Below, piece after piece: positions 15,239-24,101 of a stretch of 37,986 bases of DNA; the first letter of the stretch is position 1, and each line of letters opens with the position of its first letter. The translations under genes and the position numbers were made by a program. The stretch covers positions 1 through 37,986 of the forward strand of contig JABIHH010000076.1 in assembly GCA_018649725.1 (NCBI GenBank), read 5' to 3'. A model generated the notes under the pieces. That model was not told the DNA's origin. It ran no database searches and was given only the letters and a program-made list of their open reading frames with translations. The DNA is from Rhodospirillaceae bacterium. Lineage in GTDB: Bacteria; Pseudomonadota; Alphaproteobacteria; Rhodospirillales; UBA2165.

Positions 15239-17494
15239 TTACTTCCCACCAAATAACGATTTTAGGCCGCCACCAATGGCATCGGTAACACTGTTGACAG
15301 GATTACTGGATTTTTGCGGCGGCGGTGCTTTTTGCGCAGCGGTCTTTGCCTTGGGTTTATTCAGTGCTGCAAGACAGGGATTTTTATCACTTGAACCCGC
15401 GCTCACGGTTAGAGCGAGCAAACCAACTGGTCCCAAAGCCAAACCGGCAATACCTTTTAAAACTGCTGTCGTGCTCGGAAGTGCGCTTGGCGATTTTAAG
15501 GTGCCACCAACATCGATTGGCACAGCCATGCTTACCAAACTAGCGTCTTTTGGAGCTGGCTTGATCTTGAGGTCAAGTTTCTCAGAGCGAAGATCAATTT
15601 TACCACCGCCACTAATCGTCATTTTCTCAGTATCAAACACCATTGCTGTGTTCGTCGCGATGCCTTGCTTGATATTAAAGCGATTAACCAGGCAATTGAT
15701 TTTTGTTGTGTCGGCCCCACCCGGCATCACCGTCTTGACCAAATCTGCCGCTATTAGATCTAGATATTTAGTTGCAACGGTACCATCCTTCATAATGATT
15801 TCGGTCTTGCCGTTGAGCCCAGCCATAATTTGACGCACCGAACCTCCGGAGCCTTTTAAAGTAATCGTCGTATCCGCAGCGCCGGTAAGCATATCCGTTA
15901 CGTCCATATCTTTGAGCAACTTGCCAACATCCGTTCCCTTTGCTTTGAAATCTATTAAGAGACTTGGGCGTGTTCTCGATCCATCCAAAATGATGACACC
16001 AATCATCTTGCCCTTGGCAAATTCAGCTTGGAATGGATCCAGGGTCAACTTGCCGCCTTTAAGCGCGAGACCCAGGCTTAGATCCGTAAGCGGAGCTCCA
16101 TTAAGGATTACTTTTTTACCTAAGAATTTTAAATTTACAGTAGCAGATTTTAAGCCATCGACTGGTAGGGGATCATTAGGGAACACTCGACCATCATCTT
16201 TTTTTACTGCCTCCTTAGGCGCATCAGATTGTGGGGCCGCTGCCAGGATGTCCGCTAAATCAAGATTGTTGGATGTAAGCGCCACTGTGATGTTAGGCGT
16301 TTTGGATTTAAGTGATGCTAGGACATTCCCGCTAACGTCAGTGCCGCCCAATTTCATCTTAAAATTATCAACCGCATAATCGCCGCGTGGATTGCGAAAG
16401 ATACCAGCTATTTCGTAAGGCGGCGCTTTTGGCAATTTCATGCCCGCAATATTGGAGAACTGACTGAGGTCATTTCCTTTGACAGCAAAACTAACCGCGT
16501 AAACCGGTTTTGCCGGCAGACCAGTGATTTTACCGCCGCCCGAAACTTCCAGACTACCCGTTGGACCAACAGCGTATTTAAGATCGCTCAAACTAATCGC
16601 CGCCGGCGTGCCTTGAACCCGCAAAGATGCATTTAACGCACCAAGCTTGGGTAATTTAAGATCGCCCAATTGCGGCACCAACTTGGCCGCTAGGGCAACT
16701 GTATTACTGATGTCAGCACCAATTACAGTGGTTCGGATATCCAGCTTCTGCTCGCTCAATGGACGGTCAATTTTGCCTTTTAAATGGACGGACGCCGCCA
16801 ACGCTTTCGCGGTTAGATCAATTGAATAGCTGGACGGGTCATCGACCAATCGATAGAGCGATGCAATGCCGCCGGTTAACTCGAAGGGCGTACCGTTATA
16901 ACCGCCCTTCAACTCTATGAGCGTTGAACCACTTGGTCCCGCGGCATCGATCTTGACCTTGTCGAGCGCCAGCGAAAGAGTCTCACTCTTCTGGCCATCT
17001 TTAAAGGTGAATTTACCCTTTTCAATCAGCAGCCGATTAAGAATAGGGAGTGTCGCCGAGCCGCTGCTTTCATCTTTTTTTGCTTCTGGCTTAGTCGCAT
17101 CCTCAAATACCCAACTGCCCTGCCCTTTGGCATTGGTTTCCAGATTAATGTTAGGCTCAATTAAAACAATTTGCGTCAGACGAATGTCGCCTTGCAACAA
17201 CGGCATCAACTCTAAACCAGCTTCTAATCTTTTGAGGGAAAGCATGTTTGGACTTGAGGCCCATTTTGCATTGGCGAAAGTAACATCATTCATCACCAAG
17301 CTCGGCACCAAAGAAATCCCCAAATCAAGCTTGCCCTTAATGGCAAGTTCACGACCTGTGGCTTCCTTCACTTGGCCCGCAACAAAATCTCGAATTTCTT
17401 CGGGGCTGGTTGTCATCAAAATAGCAACGCCAGCAGCACCTGCGGCTATAACAAGGATGAAAAGCCCAATAAATATACGAAATACAGTTTTCAT
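15239..17494 (-). CDS. AsmA family inner-membrane-anchored protein
   Basis: The 751-residue protein has one N-terminal transmembrane anchor (IFIGLFILVIAAGAAGVAIL), followed by a long periplasmic region rich in short beta strands. The N-terminal block TGRELAIKGKLDLGISLVPS and the VTFANAKW segment are typical of AsmA proteins. The C-terminal half holds the second AsmA block, with LNGKTEIIMKDGTV and the ISGGGKIDLRSEKLDLKI region. AsmA-like proteins form bridge-like lipid conduits and affect outer-membrane lipid homeostasis. An alanine/lysine/proline-rich tail closes the protein. AGGAGAGCG precedes ATG 17494. It lies between the HAD phosphatase gene (39-base gap) and atp12 (14-base gap). Confidence 0.92.
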   Translation of the reverse strand: MKTVFRIFIGLFILVIAAGAAGVAILMTTSPEEIRDFVAGQVKEATGRELAIKGKLDLGISLVPSLVMNDVTFANAKWASSPNMLSLKRLEAGLELMPLLQGDIRLTQIVLIEPNINLETNAKGQGSWVFEDATKPEAKKDESSGSATLPILNRLLIEKGKFTFKDGQKSETLSLALDKVKIDAAGPSGSTLIELKGGYNGTPFELTGGIASLYRLVDDPSSYSIDLTAKALAASVHLKGKIDRPLSEQKLDIRTTVIGADISNTVALAAKLVPQLGDLKLPKLGALNASLRVQGTPAAISLSDLKYAVGPTGSLEVSGGGKITGLPAKPVYAVSFAVKGNDLSQFSNIAGMKLPKAPPYEIAGIFRNPRGDYAVDNFKMKLGGTDVSGNVLASLKSKTPNITVALTSNNLDLADILAAAPQSDAPKEAVKKDDGRVFPNDPLPVDGLKSATVNLKFLGKKVILNGAPLTDLSLGLALKGGKLTLDPFQAEFAKGKMIGVIILDGSRTRPSLLIDFKAKGTDVGKLLKDMDVTDMLTGAADTTITLKGSGGSVRQIMAGLNGKTEIIMKDGTVATKYLDLIAADLVKTVMPGGADTTKINCLVNRFNIKQGIATNTAMVFDTEKMTISGGGKIDLRSEKLDLKIKPAPKDASLVSMAVPIDVGGTLKSPSALPSTTAVLKGIAGLALGPVGLLALTVSAGSSDKNPCLAALNKPKAKTAAQKAPPPQKSSNPVNSVTDAIGGGLKSLFGGK

Positions 17495-17533
17495 AACGCT
17501 CTCCTGATGGGGCCTACCCCTGATAGAGGCAGC

Positions 17534-18208
17534 CTAAATTTCAGTCATTTCCTCAAGAACAGCAAATAATTCATTGTAGCTATGGACGACAACTTCCGCC
17601 CCGGCTTCGAGCAGTTCATCTGCTTCATGATAGCCCCAGCTTACACCGATTGCTTTGGTTCCGGCATTAACCGCCATGCTCATATCATAAGTGGTATCGC
17701 CGACCATGAAAACAAAATCTGCCTCGACGCCGGTATCCCGCATCGCGTTATGCAGCATTTCTGGACTGGGTTTGCCTGCCGCGCTATCGGAGGTTTGCAG
17801 GGTCACGAATAAATCATGGAGGCCGTGAATGTTAATCATATGATCCAAGCCGACACGCGCTTTGCCTGTCGCGACACCCAGCAACCAGCCAGCTTTGTCC
17901 AGAGCGCGGATAACTGTGTCGGCATCTGGATAAAGCGGGTCATGATGTCCCCCACCTTCTCTAAAATCCGTCGCCAGTTTTTTATAGGTCGCATAAAGTT
18001 CTTTGATTTCGAGGTCGTGCTGCTCGGGGAGGAGACGCTCAATACCAACGCTGAGTTCCAATCCAACACCGCGGAGCACGTCCATCCGGTCCGGGCGCTC
18101 TAATTCATGCGCATCAAAAGTCGCATACATCATTTCCAAAATGGCTTTTTGTGAATCGACGATCGTGCCATCGCAATCAAGTACGACCATGCGCAAGGCA
18201 TCATTCAT
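17534..18208 (-). CDS. HAD-superfamily hydrolase, phosphoglycolate phosphatase-like
   Basis: The 224-residue protein has all four HAD motifs: motif I VVLDCDGTIVDS with nucleophile and acid aspartates, motif II in LGVATGKAR, motif III lysine in AAGKPSPEML, and motif IV MVGDTTYDMSMAV. A helical cap lies between motifs I and II. This is the Gph/PGMB type (subfamily IA), which dephosphorylates small phosphoesters such as phosphoglycolate; the real substrate is unknown. I chose ATG 18208, which overlaps the end of the rluC-type gene by 8 bases and puts motif I near the N-terminus. The frame is open to 18274 but the extra 22 residues lie inside the preceding gene. Confidence 0.9.
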   Translation of the reverse strand: MNDALRMVVLDCDGTIVDSQKAILEMMYATFDAHELERPDRMDVLRGVGLELSVGIERLLPEQHDLEIKELYATYKKLATDFREGGGHHDPLYPDADTVIRALDKAGWLLGVATGKARVGLDHMINIHGLHDLFVTLQTSDSAAGKPSPEMLHNAMRDTGVEADFVFMVGDTTYDMSMAVNAGTKAIGVSWGYHEADELLEAGAEVVVHSYNELFAVLEEMTEI

Positions 18209-19211
18209 GATCTTCGTACCATTGCTCATAGAAATCTTCGAAAGGATCAACGACCATTTTTTCATCGAAGCCAAGATACTTCCATGTCGCTTTCATATGC
18301 GGAGAAAGATCGGAGACTACTTGAAAGTAACCGCCCGTGGGATGGGGGAATTTTATCGCCTTGGCATGGAGATGAAGCTGCTTGGCCACGCCCTCCGCGC
18401 CTTCCAAGAAGGCTTCCTGGCCGCCATATTTGCCGTCGCCCAAAATTGGCGTGCCAAGCTCGCTACAATGAACCCGCAATTGATGGGTCCGCCCGGTCTC
18501 CGGCATCATGGCGAGCCAGCTTGCTTTACCGGCAGCATTGTCAACGGTGCGATAGTAGGTCACTGCGCGCTTACCATCCTGATCAGCCACAACTTTATCG
18601 CCGAACTTACCGGCCTGCTTTTCCAAAGCCATGTCGATCTTGCCAAATTTAATCTTCGGCATACCAACCACCGCCGCCCAATAGATCTTATGAACGTCTT
18701 TGGTCTTAAAGGCTTTGGTCAGCATTGAGGCTGCCTTGCTGCTACGCGCCAGTAAAAGAACCCCTGACGTGTCTTTATCGAGACGGTGGATGAGCTTGGG
18801 CCGCTCTTTCATTTCAAACTGTAAACCATTGAGCATGGCATCAATATGTTTGCTTTGGCCTGAGCCACCCTGCACGGCGAGGCCGGCAGGTTTGTTAATC
18901 GCGATGACGTGGTCGTCCATATGGATGACCGATTGGCGGAGCATTTCTACATCGCGGTCGGTCACATTGTCTGTCGTGACCTTTTTAGGACGTGGGCGCG
19001 CATCAGCTTTAACCGGTGGCACTCGAATTTCCTGACCTTCTTCTATACGGGTGTTGGATTTGGCGCGCTTGCCATCAACCCGAATTTGACCTTTACGCAA
19101 CAGCTTTTCGAGCTGGCTATGGGCGATGTCGGGGAAATGACGCTTGAACCAACGATCCAAACGAATGCCATCATCGTCTTCTTTAACCTGAAGTGTTTTT
19201 AGAGAAACCAT
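18201..19211 (-). CDS. rluC: RluC/RluD family 23S rRNA pseudouridine synthase
   Basis: The 336-residue protein starts with an S4 RNA-binding domain (about 1-75: GIRLDRWFKRHFPDIAHSQL, then LLRKGQIRVDGKR). A pseudouridine synthase domain follows, with IAINKPAGLAVQGG and the catalytic aspartate in HRLDKDTSGVLLLAR. GRTHQLRVH and GTPILGDGKYGG complete the active site. Such enzymes isomerise uridines in 23S rRNA; RluC acts at 955/2504/2580 in E. coli and RluD at 1911/1915/1917. The GGSGQ segment after the PAGLAVQ motif favours RluC in alphaproteobacteria, but the split is not certain. Its stop overlaps the HAD gene start by 8 bases, which suggests coupled translation. Confidence 0.9.
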   Translation of the reverse strand: MVSLKTLQVKEDDDGIRLDRWFKRHFPDIAHSQLEKLLRKGQIRVDGKRAKSNTRIEEGQEIRVPPVKADARPRPKKVTTDNVTDRDVEMLRQSVIHMDDHVIAINKPAGLAVQGGSGQSKHIDAMLNGLQFEMKERPKLIHRLDKDTSGVLLLARSSKAASMLTKAFKTKDVHKIYWAAVVGMPKIKFGKIDMALEKQAGKFGDKVVADQDGKRAVTYYRTVDNAAGKASWLAMMPETGRTHQLRVHCSELGTPILGDGKYGGQEAFLEGAEGVAKQLHLHAKAIKFPHPTGGYFQVVSDLSPHMKATWKYLGFDEKMVVDPFEDFYEQWYEDHE

Positions 19212-19222
19212 TTTAAATTCCG

Positions 19223-19603
19223 TTACGCCAGAATGTGGCGGAAAATTATCATACCAAAAAACAAAGCTGCGATAGAAACAACCACCGAAGCAATTATATA
19301 AAACGCCGCCGGCAGGAAATCACCCCGCTCAATCAGCGTGACGACATCTAAAGAAAATGCCGAGAATGTCGTAAACGCACCAAGCACGCCGACAACAAAG
19401 AAAGCCCGCATTTCTGGACTTGGTGACCAGGTCAAGGCGGAGACTTCAATTAAAGCACCAAGCAAAAAAGAGCCGATGATATTGACGACGAGCGTGCCAT
19501 ACGGAAAGCCGTGACCAAGCCAATGACCAATACCTGCCATCGCTAGATAGCGCCCGACTGCACCGACGGCGCCCCCTGCCGCAATAGATAACAGCATAGA
19601 CAT
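19223..19603 (-). CDS. crcB: Fluoride ion channel CrcB/Fluc
   Basis: CrcB (Fluc) is a small four-helix membrane protein that works as an antiparallel dimer and exports toxic fluoride. The 126 residues hold four hydrophobic segments. Family motifs are GGAVGAVGRY near the N-terminus, GTLVVNIIGSFLLGAL in helix 2 with the channel asparagine, and GAFTTFSAFSLDVV in helix 3, which carries the phenylalanine pair and central sodium site. ATG 19603 overlaps the last base of the rarA stop (TGATG) and is preceded by AGAGAGG. A GTG one codon earlier (19606) is also possible. No fluoride riboswitch is seen, so expression probably follows rarA. Confidence 0.95.
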   Translation of the reverse strand: MSMLLSIAAGGAVGAVGRYLAMAGIGHWLGHGFPYGTLVVNIIGSFLLGALIEVSALTWSPSPEMRAFFVVGVLGAFTTFSAFSLDVVTLIERGDFLPAAFYIIASVVVSIAALFFGMIIFRHILA

Positions 19604-20892
19604 CACTCACCTCTCTCTTGCCGGAGTTTTTGCCAGTAATCTAAGCGTTTCACAACTTCCTTTTCAAAACCCTTGCCTGCCGGGCGATACAAATTTGTCC
19701 GGTTCATTTCTTCTGGGAAATAATCCTGTCCGGAGAAGCCATCTTCGGCATCGTGATCATATTCGTAGCCCGCGCCATAGCCCAAATCTTTCATTAAATT
19801 CGTTGGCGCATTGAGAATATGCTTGGGCGGTGACAGTGAGCCGGTTTCTTTAGCAACCCGCATTGCTGACTTTAGTGCCGTGTAGGCTGCGTTGGATTTG
19901 GGGGCGGTTGCCAGGTAAATTACACTTTGCGCGATAAACAACTCCCCTTCCGGCGAGCCAACGCGCTCATAAGCCTCCCAGGCTGCTATTGAATGGGGAA
20001 GCGCATGGGGATCGGCCATACCAATATCCTCTGAAGCAAAGCGCACAAGACGCCTCGCTATATAGCGAGGATCTTCGCCGCCCGATAGCATCCGAGCCAA
20101 CCAATAGAGCGACGCATCAACATCCGAGCCCCGCATACTTTTATGCAAAGCAGAAATCAGATTGAAATGCGCCTCGGCTGCCTTGTCATAAAGCGGCATC
20201 CGCTTTTGTACGATCTCTGCTAGGGCGGCTGTATCCAACATTGGATCAGCGGGCAGTAGCAAAACTTCTTCCGTCATATTCAATAAATAGCGCCCATCGC
20301 CATCCGCCATGGCACGAAGCGCCGCCCGAGCATCTTTGTCCAAGGGCAATGGCTTACGGTCGAGTTCTTCGGAGCGTACCAGCAACTCTTCCAACGCCGC
20401 ATCATCCAAGCGGTTAAGGACAAAGACCTGGCACCTGGACAGCAAAGCCGCATTCAGCTCAAACGATGGATTTTCAGTTGTCGCGCCAACCAGGGTCACT
20501 GTGCCGTCTTCGACGTAGGGGAGGAAACCATCTTGCTGAGCTTTGTTAAAACGATGGATCTCATCAACAAACAGCAACGTGCCGCGCCCTGCTTCCCGGC
20601 GGTTCTTGGAGGCTTCAAAAACTTTCCTAAGATCAGCAACGCCGGAAAACACCGCCGACAATGGCTCGAAATGGAGGTTGGTATGCTCAGCTAATAGCCG
20701 GGCAATCGTTGTTTTGCCGGTACCGGGCGGCCCCCATAGCAAAAGTGAAACAATCCGCGCGCTTGATATCATCCGGCCGAGCGGCGCTTCCTCACCTAGC
20801 AAATGCGCTTGGCCAACAACTTCATCAAGGGAAGCTGGGCGCAGACGGTCTGCCAAGGGCCTTGGGGCCTGAGATTCAAAAAGCGTGGTCAC
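19603..20892 (-). CDS. rarA: Replication-associated recombination protein A (RarA/MgsA AAA+ ATPase)
   Basis: RarA is a clamp-loader-like AAA+ ATPase acting at stalled replication forks, related to eukaryotic WRNIP1/Mgs1. Motifs seen are PLADRLRPASLDEVVGQAHL at the start, Walker A GPPGTGKTTIA, Walker B LLFVDEIHRF, sensor 1 VGATTENPSF, and the C-terminal tetramerisation region with KSMRGSDVDASLYWLARML and DIGMADPHAL. I chose GTG 20892, which gives 429 residues and overlaps the protease stop by 4 bases (GTGA). A second GTG at 20946, preceded by CGGAAG, adds 18 residues but would extend 58 bases into the upstream gene. Both are non-ATG, so the true N-terminus needs experiment. Confidence 0.95.
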   Translation of the reverse strand: MTTLFESQAPRPLADRLRPASLDEVVGQAHLLGEEAPLGRMISSARIVSLLLWGPPGTGKTTIARLLAEHTNLHFEPLSAVFSGVADLRKVFEASKNRREAGRGTLLFVDEIHRFNKAQQDGFLPYVEDGTVTLVGATTENPSFELNAALLSRCQVFVLNRLDDAALEELLVRSEELDRKPLPLDKDARAALRAMADGDGRYLLNMTEEVLLLPADPMLDTAALAEIVQKRMPLYDKAAEAHFNLISALHKSMRGSDVDASLYWLARMLSGGEDPRYIARRLVRFASEDIGMADPHALPHSIAAWEAYERVGSPEGELFIAQSVIYLATAPKSNAAYTALKSAMRVAKETGSLSPPKHILNAPTNLMKDLGYGAGYEYDHDAEDGFSGQDYFPEEMNRTNLYRPAGKGFEKEVVKRLDYWQKLRQERGE

Positions 20893-22451
20893 TGGTTTAC
20901 CGACATCGACAGAACTTTGCCGCCTCTGCTGATTGATATATTCCACTGTGCTGACTTCCGCGATAGCAAGCGCTTCAATTGTCCAACGGTCTTGACCTCG
21001 GCACCATTAATTTCTTTGATAATATCACGCGGTTGAAAGCCGAAGCGCTTGGCTGCCGAACGGGGCCGCGTCTCCAAAATAACCACCCCTCGAGACAGCA
21101 AGTTCATACCGATCTGATCCGATAAGGCGGGGGAAAGATTACCGACTGTAACGCCTTGCAGGGGATTATAACCACTGAGTTCAGCTTTATTGGTTTTTGG
21201 CTTCTCTGGCGGCGCTTCTACCGGAAAAATGACCTGGCGAATTTTGCCTCGCCGGATCAGCTTAATGTCCAGGCTCTCACCAATCGGACGGGTGGCGATC
21301 CGGAACCGTAAAGACTCGGTATCATTCACCTCATGTTTACCGACGCCGATGATAACATCACCGACTTTAATGCCGGCGCGATCAGCCGGGCCTTTTTTGT
21401 AGACGCCATTGATGAGAATACCGGCAGGTCTCTTCATACCGATAGAAGACGCGATATCTGATGTGACACCCTGCCCTTCGGCTCCGATCCAAGGCCGGAC
21501 AACACGCCCGCCACCTGTCAGACCGGCCAGGACCGTTCGCACCATATTGGTTGGAATAGCAAAGCCGATGCCGACCGAGCCGCCACCCTTGGAATAAATT
21601 GCCGAGTTAATGCCGACCAGCTTGCCATCGAGCGTGATCAACGCACCGCCAGAATTGCCAGGGTTAATTGCGGCATCCGTTTGAATGAAAAAATTAAGAT
21701 CATTAATGCCGACTTGGGTACGTGCCAATGCCGAAACAATACCGCTGGTAACAGTCTGCCCCACACCAAAAGGATTGCCGATGGCTAGAACGAGGTCACC
21801 GACTTCGAGATCATCTGAATCACGAAACGGCAAAAAAGGCAGCTTTTCTGCACCGGCACTAATTTTTAGCACAGCCAAATCCGTGCGTTTATCACTGCCT
21901 ACAAGCTTGGCATCAAACTCTCGCCGGTCTGACAATACGACAGTGATCTCCTCTGCGCCTTTGATGACATGGTGGTTGGTAATAATCGTGCCATTCGCAT
22001 TGACGATTACCCCAGAGCCAAGCGAATTCTGCACTTTCTTACGCGGCCCTGCCCGCCCACTAAACTGCTCACCAAAAAAGCGCCGAAAAAATGGATCATC
22101 AAACAGCGGCGAAAATGACCGCTGGCGGACGGTCTTGCGAGTAAAGATATTGACCACCGCCGGCGCCGACTTTTTCACCAACGGCGCAAAGGACAACTTT
22201 ATCTCGGCTTGAGATGTCGGCACCTGCTTTTGGGCTTGGGCTGGCGCTGATAGCAATAAGATAAGTAGAGCACTTATTAAGCCCCCCCACCTCAATCCTC
22301 CCCCTCGTAGGGGGGAGGAGGAATTTGTACGAACGCGCTCATTCAAAGTTACAAGAATACGCTCTTTGATAAGCATACCTCCTCCCCCCTTGAGGGGGAG
22401 GCCCCATATATTTTCTGGGGTGGGGGGACTTTTATAAGTCAAAATACTCAT
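20889..22451 (-). CDS. HtrA/Do-family periplasmic serine protease (DegP/DegQ type) with repeat insertion in its signal region
   Basis: This is a periplasmic quality-control protease/chaperone. The trypsin-like domain shows the catalytic triad: histidine in ITNHHVIKG, aspartate in RTDLAVLKI and serine in NPGNSGGAL. Two PDZ domains follow, one starting after RPWIGAEGQGV and the second around QIGMNLLSRGVVIL to the end. The signal peptide core LISALLILLLSAPAQA lies unusually far in, because a 153-bp palindromic element (22279-22431) encodes about 50 residues between MSILTYK and that core. ATG 22451 is probably the original start. The element supplies another in-frame ATG (22376) right after GGGGGAGGAGG, which may now be used. 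A TTG at 22472 is also in frame but unlikely. A rarA start overlaps the stop. Confidence 0.93.
   Translation of the reverse strand: MSILTYKSPPTPENIWGLPLKGGGGMLIKERILVTLNERVRTNSSSPLRGGGLRWGGLISALLILLLSAPAQAQKQVPTSQAEIKLSFAPLVKKSAPAVVNIFTRKTVRQRSFSPLFDDPFFRRFFGEQFSGRAGPRKKVQNSLGSGVIVNANGTIITNHHVIKGAEEITVVLSDRREFDAKLVGSDKRTDLAVLKISAGAEKLPFLPFRDSDDLEVGDLVLAIGNPFGVGQTVTSGIVSALARTQVGINDLNFFIQTDAAINPGNSGGALITLDGKLVGINSAIYSKGGGSVGIGFAIPTNMVRTVLAGLTGGGRVVRPWIGAEGQGVTSDIASSIGMKRPAGILINGVYKKGPADRAGIKVGDVIIGVGKHEVNDTESLRFRIATRPIGESLDIKLIRRGKIRQVIFPVEAPPEKPKTNKAELSGYNPLQGVTVGNLSPALSDQIGMNLLSRGVVILETRPRSAAKRFGFQPRDIIKEINGAEVKTVGQLKRLLSRKSAQWNISISRGGKVLSMSVNQ
22279..22431. repeat. Nested palindromic MITE-like element inside the HtrA protease gene
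   Basis: The element is 153 bp, a multiple of three. Its ends are 13-bp terminal inverted repeats, AAGCCCCCCCACC (22279-22291) and GGTGGGGGGACTT (22419-22431), with one mismatch. Inside are two self-complementary GC-rich hairpins (22297-22321 and 22378-22401) that are also near-perfect reverse complements of each other. A 56-bp unique centre lies between them. There is no transposase, and no clear target-site duplication. Similar C-rich palindromes are often scattered in alphaproteobacterial genomes. No second copy occurs in this window. Confidence 0.75.
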
Positions 22452-22457
22452 GTCTCT

Positions 22458-22463
22458 ATTATA
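22458..22463 (-). promoter_or_regulatory. Candidate -10 element for the HtrA protease gene
   Basis: A perfect TATAAT lies on the minus strand 6 bases before ATG 22451. Transcription starting about 7 bases downstream would begin at or next to the A of that ATG and give a leaderless mRNA. The region 17 bases upstream falls in the rplQ terminator stem and has no good -35, so the assignment is weak. Confidence 0.3.
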
Positions 22464-22476
22464 GCCTCTCAACGCA

Positions 22477-22507
22477 AAAGAGGCAGCCCGTTTTGAGCTG
22501 CCTCTTT
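22477..22507 (-). terminator. Rho-independent terminator of the ribosomal protein operon
   Basis: An 11-bp perfect stem (AAAGAGGCAGC/GCTGCCTCTTT) with a 9-base loop lies 26 bases after the rplQ stop. On the minus strand the 3' arm runs into CTTTT. It marks the end of the long tuf-to-rplQ transcription block and separates it from the HtrA gene. Confidence 0.85.
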
Positions 22508-22532
22508 CGAAATAGTATATCGAAAACTGAAA

Positions 22533-22970
22533 TTAAGCAGAAACAGCTTCCTGGTCGTTAGCATCTTCCTCAGCTGCAACGCGCGCCAGATCAGCGGCTC
22601 CTTTTGCATCAACGTCGCGGTCGACCAATTCGATCACAGCCATTGGTGCAGCGTCACCATAACGGTAGCCGGCAGCCAAAACGCGGCTGTAGCCACCTTG
22701 GCGATCAGCATAACGCTCAGCCAATGTATCAAACAGCTTGGTGACAACAGCCTTGTCGCGCAAAAATGACATCGCCTGACGACGGGCATGAAGATCACCC
22801 CGCTTGCCGAGCGTAATCATTTTATCGACAAAGGTCCGAAGATCTTTGGCTTTTGGCTTGGTCGTCTTGATTTGCTCATGGAGCAAAAGAGACGCCGTCA
22901 TATTAGCGAACATCGCTTTCCGATGGGATGATGTTCTATTGAGTTTACGTCCACTCATACGATGACGCAT
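22533..22970 (-). CDS. rplQ: 50S ribosomal protein L17
   Basis: The 145-residue product has the conserved L17 start [19 protein letters not shown], the segment [33 protein letters not shown] and [21 protein letters not shown]17 lies near the peptide exit tunnel of the large subunit. The C-terminus is extended by a short acidic/alanine tail (about 126-145, [14 protein letters not shown]), as in several alphaproteobacteria. It is the last gene of the alpha operon, 30 bases after rpoA, and is followed by a strong hairpin terminator. Confidence 0.98.
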   Translation of the reverse strand: MRHRMSGRKLNRTSSHRKAMFANMTASLLLHEQIKTTKPKAKDLRTFVDKMITLGKRGDLHARRQAMSFLRDKAVVTKLFDTLAERYADRQGGYSRVLAAGYRYGDAAPMAVIELVDRDVDAKGAADLARVAAEEDANDQEAVSA

Positions 22971-23000
22971 GGCTCTATTCCTTTAAGTTACGTGTTAAAC

Positions 23001-24017
23001 CTAGAAAGGCTCTTCTAATCGCTTGGCCAGTTCTTCGATATTCTCTGGCGGCCAATTTGGAATTTCCATACCAAGATGGAGACCCATTTGCGACAAGACT
23101 TCCTTAATTTCATTTAGCGACTTCCGACCAAAGTTTGGCGTCCGCAGCATTTCAGCTTCGCTTTTCAAGACCAAATCACCGATATAGATGATGTTGTCAT
23201 TCTTGAGGCAGTTGGCGGAACGAACGGATAGTTCGAGTTCGTCAACTTTACGCAGCAAGTTCTTGTTGAACGGCAATTCGTCACGCGCTTCTTCCTGCAC
23301 AGCCAATTGAGGCTCTTCGAAGTTGATGAAGAGTTGCAATTGGTCTTGCAAAATACGCGATGCCAAAGCAACCGCATCTTCCGGCGTAACGGTGCCGTCA
23401 GTCGTCACTTCAAGCGACAATTTGTCAAAGTCGGTAACCTGACCAACCCGGGCATTATCAACTTTATAAGCCACTTTACGAATTGGTGAAAAAACCGAAT
23501 CGATTGGAATAAGACCAATCGGTGATTCCTCAGGACGGTTTTGAACGGCAGGCACATAGCCCTTACCCATTTCAACCGTGAACTCCATCCGAATGCTGGC
23601 ACCTTCATCAAGCGTACAGATCACCAGATCGGGATCCATAATATCAATGTCGTGACCGGTATCGATCTGACCTGCGGTAACCGCACCAGGACCTTTAGCT
23701 TCCAGGGTCATGCGACCGGTCATTTCGCTATGCATACGAATGCCGAGATTTTTGATGTTCAAAACAATATCGGTGACGTCTTCATGAACGCCAGCAATTG
23801 ATGAGAACTCATGGAGCACACCCTCGATTTGGATGGCGGTAACGGCTGCGCCCTGCAAGGACGACAACAAAACCCGGCGAAGGGCGTTACCAAGCGTCAG
23901 GCCGAAGCCCCGCTCCAAAGGTTCTGCAACAACAGTTGCACGTCGTTCTGGAACAGATCCTTGAACGACTTCCAATTTGTTCGGTTTAATTAATTCCTGC
24001 CAATTTTTCTGAATCAC
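23001..24017 (-). CDS. rpoA: DNA-directed RNA polymerase, alpha subunit
   Basis: RpoA dimerises to start RNA polymerase assembly, and its C-terminal domain contacts UP elements and activators. From GTG 24017 the product is 338 residues and begins with the family sequence [16 protein letters not shown]. The frame is open to 24047, but those 10 residues (FLLLDRGAT) are unlike the family, and GAGG lies 7 bases before the GTG. The N-terminal domain shows [20 protein letters not shown], and the C-terminal helix-hairpin-helix domain shows [19 protein letters not shown] and [12 protein letters not shown]. It sits between rpsK and rplQ in the standard alpha operon order. Confidence 0.98.
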   Translation of the reverse strand: MIQKNWQELIKPNKLEVVQGSVPERRATVVAEPLERGFGLTLGNALRRVLLSSLQGAAVTAIQIEGVLHEFSSIAGVHEDVTDIVLNIKNLGIRMHSEMTGRMTLEAKGPGAVTAGQIDTGHDIDIMDPDLVICTLDEGASIRMEFTVEMGKGYVPAVQNRPEESPIGLIPIDSVFSPIRKVAYKVDNARVGQVTDFDKLSLEVTTDGTVTPEDAVALASRILQDQLQLFINFEEPQLAVQEEARDELPFNKNLLRKVDELELSVRSANCLKNDNIIYIGDLVLKSEAEMLRTPNFGRKSLNEIKEVLSQMGLHLGMEIPNWPPENIEELAKRLEEPF

Positions 24018-24101
24018 GGTTGCGCCTCGATCAAGCAGTAGAAACAAAATTTAAACTGACTGGTCCCTCCTACCGATGGACCGGCCAACAAAACGAATAG
24101 A

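Noticed and set aside
14763..15833. Open frame of 356 codons on the plus strand opposite atp12 and the AsmA-like gene.
   Set aside because: It runs antisense to two well-supported genes; its translation is cysteine/proline-rich with no family motif and it has no ribosome binding site. It is a shadow frame.
18003..18728. Open frame of 241 codons on the plus strand opposite the HAD and rluC-type genes.
   Set aside because: It crosses the junction of two conserved minus-strand genes and shows no recognisable motif.
19100..19300. Region before crcB examined for a fluoride riboswitch.
   Set aside because: crcB overlaps the rarA stop, so there is no leader that could hold a riboswitch; 19223 onward is the 3' end of crcB.
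24060..24084. Imperfect hairpin (CTGGTCC...GGACCGG) between rpsK and rpoA.
   Set aside because: The stem has an internal mismatch, an 11-base loop and no T-run, and termination there would cut off rpoA. Probably not functional as a terminator.
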